Part shown: positions 59,482 to 64,000 of the stretch, in pieces
Layout of the letters: every line of letters starts with the position of its first letter
How positions within the stretch are numbered: the stretch's first letter is position 1
Assembly: GCA_016935755.1 (NCBI GenBank)
Contig: JAFGQI010000079.1
Location: 1 to 64,000 of the forward strand
Origin: Anaerolineales bacterium
GTDB taxonomy: Bacteria; Chloroflexota; Anaerolineae; Anaerolineales; UBA4823
Length of the DNA: 64,000 nucleotides
Direction: 5' to 3'
Made by a program: the position numbers and the translations under genes
The notes under the pieces: model-generated
The model's input: the letters and a program-made list of their open reading frames with translations, nothing else
Told to the model about the DNA's origin: nothing
Database searches by the model: none

Positions 59482-59558
59482 GGCCCGTTAGCTCAATTCG
59501 GCAGAGCAGTTGACTCTTAATCAATTGGTTGCAGGTTCGAGTCCTGCACGGGTCACCA
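59482..59558 (+). tRNA. tRNA-Lys (anticodon CTT)
   Basis: This 77-nt tRNA folds as a cloverleaf: acceptor GGCCCGT with ACGGGTC (one G-U), D arm GCTC/GAGC, anticodon stem GTTGA/TCAAT with loop CTCTTAA (anticodon CTT, codon AAG), variable loop TGGTT, and T arm GCAGG-TTCGAGT-CCTGC. The 3' CCA is encoded. It has its own promoter and terminator. Confidence 0.96.
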
Positions 59559-59567
59559 GTAAAGATG

Positions 59568-59604
59568 AGTCCAACTTCGCAGAGAAGTTGGACTAGTTAT
59601 TTTT
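59568..59604 (+). terminator. Rho-independent terminator of tRNA-Lys
   Basis: A perfect 11-bp stem, AGTCCAACTTC (59568-59578) / GAAGTTGGACT (59584-59594), with a 5-nt loop is followed by AGTTATTTTT. Confidence 0.9.
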
Positions 59605-59614
59605 GTCGGCTCTC

Positions 59615-59815
59615 TCATTTCATGGAGGCCATTTCAAGAATGGCTTGCACCACCCATAAGCCTTCTTTCCGCTCGCCTGGCAGATACACAGGTGGGCTCT
59701 CCTGGGTGTAGAATGCATTGATTTGGTTGCCCTTGTCTGGAAGGTTCACCCGCACCCAGGGTACACCGCCCGCCACGGCGGCATTGGCGATGTCGGTGGT
59801 GTGTTTGTAAGCCAC
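59615..59815 (-). pseudogene. Short ORF or remnant, possibly the end of a Gfo/Idh/MocA oxidoreductase
   Basis: A 66-residue frame on the minus strand opens at GTG 59815, two codons after an in-frame TGA, without a Shine-Dalgarno. Its second half, with PPVYLPGERKEGLWVVQAIL, resembles the G-E-x-G-R-K-x-L-E-x-x-x-A-I-Y C-terminal helix of Gfo/Idh/MocA dehydrogenases. The composition looks protein-like. It may be a decayed gene tail left next to the tRNA; a real small protein cannot be excluded. The rest of 59605-59867 shows nothing else. Confidence 0.35.
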
Positions 59816-59867
59816 CGATCATCCAATCCCAGGTTTGCTTTACCAGTCAACAGGGTAAATCGTAATC

Positions 59868-61619
59868 TCAAACCTGGATCATCTCTAGCTGGTGCTGCAC
59901 CGAGTATAACCGCCGGTAAAGACCATCTTGTCGCAGCAGTTCCTCGTGTGTGCCCATCTCGGTGATGTGCCGGCCTTCGAGAACAACGATTTTATCCGCG
60001 CTGCGGATGGTCGACAGGCGATGGGCAATGATGATGGTGGTGCGCCCGACCATCAGCCGCTCCAGGGCTTGCTGGATGAGCAGTTCGGTTTCAGCATCCA
60101 CCGAGGAAGTGGCTTCGTCCAGAATCAGGATGGGGGCATCCTTCAAAACAGCGCGGGCGATCGACAGACGCTGCTTCTGCCCACCGGAGAGCTTGACTCC
60201 CCGCTCGCCGATGAAAGTATCATAGCCATCCGGCAGCTCGCTGATGAAGGCGTGGGCGTTTGCCACCCTGGCAGCCGCTACGACTTCATCATCTGAGGCG
60301 GAGGGCCTTCCGAACAGGATATTCTCACGCACTGTGCCGTGGAACAGAAAAACGTCCTGCAGCACGATGCTGATCTGCTGGCGCAGGCTCTCCAGGGTGA
60401 TCTGGCGGATATCGGTCCCATCCAGGCTGATGCTGCCCGTCCCGACATCATAGAAGCGCGGGATCAGGCTGACCAGGGTGGATTTGCCCACCCCGGTGGG
60501 GCCGACCAGGGCGACCACCTGTCGGGCGGGTATTTCCAGGTTGATTTCCTCCAGCACGGGATTGCCAGTGGTATAGGCAAAGCTGACATTTCTGAATGAG
60601 ATCGCGCCGCGCGCTGGGTGCGCTAATGAGGCTGCTTGTGGGTTGGTGAGCAGCTCGGGTTTTTCGTTGAGCAGGTCTGCCACCCGGTCTGCGCCTGCTA
60701 ACGAGCCCTGGATCTGCTCCCAGGCGTTGCTCAGGCCGCGCACTGGCTGGTAGAGCAAGTCCAGGTACAGGTAAAAGGCCACCAGGTCCGCCACCGACAG
60801 CACCTGCTGGAAAGCCAGCCGCCCACCAAAATAAATCACGATCAGGATGCCCAAAGATGATGTAAACTCGACAAAGGGCTGGAAGGTTGCCATCAGCCGC
60901 AGGGCGTTCAGCAGGGAAAGCCGGTAGCGGTCGATGCCCGAACTGATCCGGTCCATCTCTTCGGCCTCGCGGGTGAAGGCTTTGATCTCGCGAATGCCTG
61001 ACAGGTTATCGTTGAGCATGGCGTTGAGCGCCCCCAGCTCCACCTGCCGCCTTTTGAAAGCCGGGCGCACATAGCGGGCGTAGATTTTCATCGAGACAAT
61101 GACCAGCGGGATGGGGATCATGCTGAGCAATGCCAGGCGCCAGTTCAGAGTGAACAGCAGCGCGCTGACGCCGATAAGCGTGATCAGGTTCACTACCATG
61201 TCAGGTATGGCATGTGCAATGAGCTGCTCGAACAGATCGGTATCGTTGACTACCTGGGACATCAGCTGTCCGGTCTGTTTATCTTCGTAGAAGCGCAGCG
61301 AGAGCCGCTGCATATGTTCGTAGATGTGCTTGCGTACGTCTGCCACCACGCCCCAGCCCGCCAGGTGAGCGAAATAGGAACGCACAAACTGCAGCACGCC
61401 GCGGGCGATGAAGATCGCCAGGGTCAGTGCGGTCAGTTGAGTGATTAACGGCAGGGTTTGGGCGGGATCAGTGGCGCTGGTCAGCGAAGTGATCAGGGTC
61501 TTGATAATCCAGGGCAGCAGCAGCTGTACACCCACCAGCAAGAACATGCTCAGGCTGACGGCGGTCAGGATAGGGGTGTAGCGCCGGGCATAGGTCAGGA
61601 CAATGCGAAGAGGTTTCAA
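59868..61619 (-). CDS. ABC exporter, fused membrane and ATPase domains (MsbA/multidrug type)
   Basis: This 583-residue half-transporter has six helices in the first 320 residues and an ATPase domain from about 335. The motifs are VGPTGVGKST (Walker A), the signature LSGGQKQRLSIARA, LILDEATSSVD (Walker B) and the switch His in IIIAHRLST. It works as a homodimer exporting lipids, drugs or peptides. The start is TTG 61619, 5 nt after AAGGAGC. The sulfatase-fold gene is divergent; its position gives no clear substrate hint. Confidence 0.94.
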   Translation of the reverse strand: MKPLRIVLTYARRYTPILTAVSLSMFLLVGVQLLLPWIIKTLITSLTSATDPAQTLPLITQLTALTLAIFIARGVLQFVRSYFAHLAGWGVVADVRKHIYEHMQRLSLRFYEDKQTGQLMSQVVNDTDLFEQLIAHAIPDMVVNLITLIGVSALLFTLNWRLALLSMIPIPLVIVSMKIYARYVRPAFKRRQVELGALNAMLNDNLSGIREIKAFTREAEEMDRISSGIDRYRLSLLNALRLMATFQPFVEFTSSLGILIVIYFGGRLAFQQVLSVADLVAFYLYLDLLYQPVRGLSNAWEQIQGSLAGADRVADLLNEKPELLTNPQAASLAHPARGAISFRNVSFAYTTGNPVLEEINLEIPARQVVALVGPTGVGKSTLVSLIPRFYDVGTGSISLDGTDIRQITLESLRQQISIVLQDVFLFHGTVRENILFGRPSASDDEVVAAARVANAHAFISELPDGYDTFIGERGVKLSGGQKQRLSIARAVLKDAPILILDEATSSVDAETELLIQQALERLMVGRTTIIIAHRLSTIRSADKIVVLEGRHITEMGTHEELLRQDGLYRRLYSVQHQLEMIQV

Positions 61620-61794
61620 AAATGCTCCTTGAAGGTGTGGAATTATATAAAAGCGTACCTATTGTAATCCTGTTATCTGGTTTGCGGCATAACGAGGTTG
61701 TATTATTAAATAGACCCTGGCGTCTGTTGGACAGGTATAATATGCAAGTGTTTTGTACCACCGCCACTACGTTCTTGTCTCTGGTGATGAGGTC

Positions 61795-63336
61795 ATGACC
61801 TCCCGTCTCACCCGGCGTGACTTTCTCAAGCTGACGGCCTCGGCGCCTCTTATGCCGCTGGCTGCTTCTGCGAAGCTGCCAGCTATCGAGCCAGTGAGCG
61901 CCTCCGCATCCCAACCAGGGCAGGCGGGAAATATCCTGGTGCTGATCTATGATGCTTTTTCGGCTACCCATATGCCGCTGTACGGCTACCCGCGCCAGAC
62001 CAGCCCGAACCTGAGCCGCTTCGCTGAGCGGGCGACTGTCTACCACGCTCACTACGCCGCCTCCAATTTCACCACCCCTGGCACGGCCTCCATGCTCACC
62101 GGAACGTATCCCTGGACGCACCGCGCCTTACACCTGCACGGAGACATGCTGGAGCAGGTCGCCCCGCACAACTTCTTCCGTCTGGCAGGAGAGGATTACT
62201 ACCGCCTGGGCTATTCGCATAACCTTCTGGTGACTACCCTGTTGTACCAGATGCGCCAGGATATGCAGGATTTCAAGTATCCTCGTGAACTGATGCTTGC
62301 GGACACAGCTGCCGCCGACCGCCTCACACCGGAAGATTACAACGCGGCATTATGGAGCGAGGATTTCACCCTGCGCGGCTACGATACACATCCCGGATCG
62401 TTGTTTCTCTCGCATCTCAACCGCCTGGCAGAGGCATTGAAAGAGCGCGCCCTGCTGCGCAGGTATGGCGAACAGTTCCCGCAGGGCATCCCTAACATCC
62501 ACGGGGTCTACTACCTGCTGGAGCCAGGGATCGACTGGATGATTGCGCATCTTTCAAAGCTGCCGCAGCCCTTCCTGGCATACCTGCATTTCTACCCGCC
62601 GCATCACCCTTACTATACGCGTAGGGAGTTTGTTGGGCTTTTTGATGACGGCTACACTCCGCTGAAAAAGCCGCGCCACCAATTCTCCGAGAAGGATTTA
62701 AACCAGGCTGAGCTGAACCGCCGGCGCCAGGCCTACGATGAATATATCGCCTATGCCGACAGTGAGTTTGGCCGCTTGTATGATCAGCTGGTATCCGGCG
62801 GGATGCTGGACAGCACCACGCTCCTGTTCACCTCTGATCACGGGGAGATGTTTGAGCGCGGCATCTGGGGGCACAACCTGCGCACCCTGTTTGAGCCGGT
62901 CATCCACGTGCCGCTGATCATCTCCCGCCCGGGGCAGACGCAGCGCCAGGATATTTACACTCCTACCAGCAACGTCGACCTGCTGCCCACTTTGGCGAAC
63001 TGGATGGGAAAACCGCTCCCGGGATGGGGCGAGGGACAGACCTTGCCCACTTCAGATGATTCGCCGCAAGCTGCCCGGCCTATCTACTCTATGGTTGCCA
63101 GCCACGAACCACAGCGAGGCCCGCTGGCGCAGGGTACCTTCGCCCTGATCAAGGGCGGGTATAAGCTGATCCACTACCGCGGCTACCCAGAGGGCAAGAC
63201 CGCATACGAACTGTATAACCTGGCAAGTGATCCTGAAGAACTGGATGATCGCTTCACCAGGGAAAAGGGGTTGGCGGAGGCAATGAGGGAGGAATTGGAG
63301 GAAAAGCTGACAGAGAAGACAGGTAGGCTTCAATAA
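61795..63336 (+). CDS. Sulfatase-fold hydrolase/transferase with Tat signal, Thr at nucleophile position
   Basis: This protein has 513 residues from ATG 61795, behind GAGG; the open frame goes back to a TTG at 61753. The N-terminus has a twin-arginine signal (TRRDFLKL) and hydrophobic stretch. The alkaline-phosphatase/sulfatase fold is visible: NILVLIYDAF with metal Asp53, the motif TTPGTASMLTG (93-103), and TSDHGEMFERG with metal ligands in the C-terminal half. In sulfatases the motif reads C/S-x-P-S-R; here Cys/Ser is Thr93 and Arg is Thr97. It therefore cannot make formylglycine and is more likely a phosphodiesterase or phospho-transferase using Thr. It probably acts outside the membrane. 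Confidence 0.85.
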   Translation: MTSRLTRRDFLKLTASAPLMPLAASAKLPAIEPVSASASQPGQAGNILVLIYDAFSATHMPLYGYPRQTSPNLSRFAERATVYHAHYAASNFTTPGTASMLTGTYPWTHRALHLHGDMLEQVAPHNFFRLAGEDYYRLGYSHNLLVTTLLYQMRQDMQDFKYPRELMLADTAAADRLTPEDYNAALWSEDFTLRGYDTHPGSLFLSHLNRLAEALKERALLRRYGEQFPQGIPNIHGVYYLLEPGIDWMIAHLSKLPQPFLAYLHFYPPHHPYYTRREFVGLFDDGYTPLKKPRHQFSEKDLNQAELNRRRQAYDEYIAYADSEFGRLYDQLVSGGMLDSTTLLFTSDHGEMFERGIWGHNLRTLFEPVIHVPLIISRPGQTQRQDIYTPTSNVDLLPTLANWMGKPLPGWGEGQTLPTSDDSPQAARPIYSMVASHEPQRGPLAQGTFALIKGGYKLIHYRGYPEGKTAYELYNLASDPEELDDRFTREKGLAEAMREELEEKLTEKTGRLQ

Positions 63337-63356
63337 GATCAGCCCCCTCTTCGAGT

Positions 63357-63638
63357 CTACCAGTCCAACTTCTCTACGATCTCCCCCTGGTCATCCTGAT
63401 AGGCCTCGTAGAATACCCGAAAAGCATCAGAGACATAACGCCGTGCGTGTTCCATGCCGCCATCCCATAAATCGCCCCCGAAGCGCAGTTCTGGCCCAGC
63501 GGTGCAAATTTCCAACGCAGTATCATCCGTGAAGACCAGGAATATCGACTGATATCCTGTTCGATATTCCTTTGGGTATTTGATGACCACGCCCTTGATG
63601 GTCTTGCCGATAATTTCAGTGGTTGGGTAACGATCCAT
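63357..63638 (-). CDS. Small protein of unknown function
   Basis: This protein has 93 residues from ATG 63638, behind GGGAGGC; the longer open frame upstream lies opposite the EamA gene and is not real. It has a beta-rich N-terminus (TEIIGKTIKGVVIKYPKEY), then FLVFTDDTALEICTAGPELRFG, and an acidic Tyr-rich C-terminus. There is no membrane segment, and I do not recognise a family. It is convergent with the sulfatase-fold gene (20 bp) and divergent from the EamA gene. Confidence 0.65.
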   Translation of the reverse strand: MDRYPTTEIIGKTIKGVVIKYPKEYRTGYQSIFLVFTDDTALEICTAGPELRFGGDLWDGGMEHARRYVSDAFRVFYEAYQDDQGEIVEKLDW

Positions 63639-63747
63639 GAGAGCCTCCCATAACAATCGGATCAGAGTGCCACTAGAAAAACTTCTTAGAACTATTATAA
63701 CAGGTTGACGTGATTGATTTTGCTCATTACAATCAACCAGGAGATGC

Positions 63748-64000
63748 ATGATGCCATCATCGATGCTGGGTATACTATCCGCCCTGGGGGCGGCGCTGGT
63801 TTGGGGCAGTTCGGATTTTGCTGGGGGGCTGGCGGCGCGCCGGCTGGATTCTTTCCAGGTGCTGGTGGCGGCTGGCGTGGGGGGGATCGCGGTGCTGATC
63901 CCGACTGCGCTGGTGACGGGCGAAATGCTGCCCAGTTGGACCAGTCTGCTCTGGGCGCTGCTCGGCGGGGCATTCGGGGCTGTGGGAATTGCCATGCTTT
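63748..64000 (+). CDS. EamA-family transporter, N-terminal part (truncated by window edge)
   Basis: A frame opens at ATG 63748 (or 63751) behind AGGAG and runs out of the window without a stop. The first 84 residues have the EamA/DMT start pattern LSALGAALVWGSSDFAGGLAARRL and two to three hydrophobic helices (about 7-25, 35-55 and 65-84). It resembles the second EamA type in this window (51417) only in family. The substrate is unknown. Confidence 0.78.
   Translation, partial: MMPSSMLGILSALGAALVWGSSDFAGGLAARRLDSFQVLVAAGVGGIAVLIPTALVTGEMLPSWTSLLWALLGGAFGAVGIAML

Overview
The window looks like a chromosomal segment of a Chloroflexota bacterium, most likely of the Anaerolineae type. This is inferred from the gene content: a radical-SAM/PqqD/HPr-kinase-like peptide cassette, tandem BMP-type nucleoside transporters, a DUF11 surface protein, a K+-independent proton-pumping pyrophosphatase and many TTG/GTG starts with strong Shine-Dalgarno sites. 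No rRNA, phage, insertion sequence or CRISPR array was seen. One tRNA-Lys(CTT) lies near 59.5 kb.

Layout. 0-3.7 kb: the end of a YtcJ-like amidohydrolase, an intergenic repeat, and a DUF11 surface protein that carries both an LPGTG sorting signal and its own C-terminal sortase. 4.0-10.1 kb: a plus-strand peptide-modification cassette (PqqD-like protein, radical SAM/SPASM enzyme, 64-residue Cys-containing precursor, HPr-kinase-like protein, S26 peptidase, secreted gingipain-type C25 protease) closed by a terminator. 10.2-18.9 kb, minus strand: SelB, a coiled-coil protein, three degenerate complex-I/antiporter-like membrane proteins and a propeller lipoprotein. 18.9-29 kb: hydantoinase, DUF2270 protein, a WecA/MraY-like transferase, SNF2 ATPase, a PLP enzyme and a GT2 glycosyltransferase.

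29-47.7 kb is a long minus-strand run. Threonine synthase is followed (in coordinate order) by two complete BMP-type nucleoside ABC transporters, then a six-gene unit: 8-oxoguanine deaminase, adenine deaminase, GntR/UTRA regulator, PyrB-like carbamoyltransferase, YgeW-like carbamoyltransferase and carbamate kinase. The unit has a near-consensus promoter flanked by two copies of an operator-like palindrome, and a terminator-like hairpin at its end. Together with the hydantoinase this reads as import and fermentative breakdown of purines, with ATP recovered from carbamoyl phosphate.

48-64 kb: H+-pyrophosphatase, an AraC/alkyltransferase fusion, an EamA transporter, an HD-GYP response regulator, a four-gene peptidase/D-cysteine desulfhydrase/GMC oxidoreductase unit, an MFS transporter, tRNA-Lys, an ABC exporter, a sulfatase-fold protein with Thr at the nucleophile position, a small unknown protein and the start of a second EamA transporter.

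The strongest candidates for undescribed biology are the 4-10 kb peptide cassette, the self-contained adhesin-sortase fusion, and the regulated purine operon with its altered carbamoyltransferase. All assignments were made by reading motifs; no database search was run.
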